NCBI GenBank assembly: GCA_030549495.1
Contig: JAUIRK010000947.1
Span: 376,001 to 440,000, forward strand
Source: Nectonema munidae
Lineage: Eukaryota > Nematomorpha > Nectonematoida > Nectonematidae
Length of the DNA: 64,000 bases
Direction: 5' to 3'
Position 1 is the first letter of the stretch. Every line of letters starts with the position of its first letter. Position numbers and translations under genes: made by a program. The notes beneath the pieces are model-generated. The model saw nothing but the letters and a program-made list of their open reading frames with translations. It had not been told where the DNA came from and ran no database searches. This document shows positions 63,691-64,000 of the stretch, piece after piece.

Positions 63691-64000
63691 TTTTTTTCCT
63701 ATGACTATTTAGAAATACTCTCACGAAAAGTCATGCTCAAATTCAAAGTTTTTAAGTGCTAAGTTTAGGTATAAGATATTAAATATACTTATGTCTAACT
63801 AATTATCATGTAGTTTATCATTTCAGTCTTCACTCCTGTGACAATTCTTATGATATTCTCTGTAGAAAGAAAGAATATAATCAAATATTCACATTCCTCA
63901 ATGCAAACATTTCTTCTAATTGTGGAGGGTTATTTTTTTACCATTCAATTTTCTATATTATTTTATTTATAAGATAGTCCATGCTACCTATCTATTTTTG
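63691..64000. other. Right edge, nothing recognised
   Basis: AT-rich, no open frame or repeat that I can name. Confidence 0.4.

Noticed and set aside
1-64000. CRISPR arrays, operons, bacterial promoters
   Set aside because: Spliced genes, SINEs and animal protein families show this is eukaryotic nuclear DNA. None of the tandem arrays has the repeat-spacer layout.

Overview
The window is animal nuclear DNA: very AT-rich, full of decayed transposons, with two conserved host genes in convergent orientation. FANCD2 lies on the + strand (exons from 771 to about 28724; its 5' part lies left of the window) and furry (FRY/SAX-2) on the - strand (36878-45754). Spliced genes with GT-AG introns of 54 nt to several kb, tRNA-derived SINEs, RTE-type LINEs and hAT, piggyBac, Tigger and Mutator-like elements point to an invertebrate metazoan. 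I cannot fix the phylum from the sequence. Homology calls rest on family sequences I remember, not on a search.

Region 1 (1-29 kb) is FANCD2. Seventeen coding exons plus a likely terminal exon join in one reading frame, with GT-AG borders and matching phases throughout, to give about 1048 residues. These correspond to human FANCD2 from roughly residue 425 to the C-terminus. The lysine that aligns with the human monoubiquitination site K561 is the last codon of the second visible exon. The long introns hold transposons: a fold-back element with two well-formed hammerhead ribozymes (5358-5830), a compact antisense promoter-ORF-polyA unit with E2F, CCAAT and TATA motifs (about 4830-5275), hAT and piggyBac-type MITEs, a hAT element carrying a minisatellite, and LINE and SINE copies.

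Region 2 (29-36.8 kb) lies between the two 3' ends. It holds two hAT transposase relics, one of which contains four tandem 220-bp copies of part of its own coding sequence, and two arrays of diverged repeats of about 150 bp.

Region 3 (36.9-45.8 kb) is furry: 2958 codons in one uninterrupted exon, which is unusual for this gene.

Region 4 (45.8-64 kb) is transposon-rich. It has an 860-bp element with intact target duplications, a piggyBac copy split by a Tigger (pogo) element, a gene for an OTU-like (vertnin-like) protein beside a Mutator-like transposase relic, a second decayed OTU-like copy in the opposite direction, a hAT MITE inserted into a SINE, a decayed LINE, and a short lysine-rich ORF of unknown nature near the right edge.

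The two host genes have unrelated roles. FANCD2 acts in interstrand-crosslink repair and furry is an NDR-kinase scaffold in cell morphogenesis, so nothing suggests joint regulation beyond their tail-to-tail placement.
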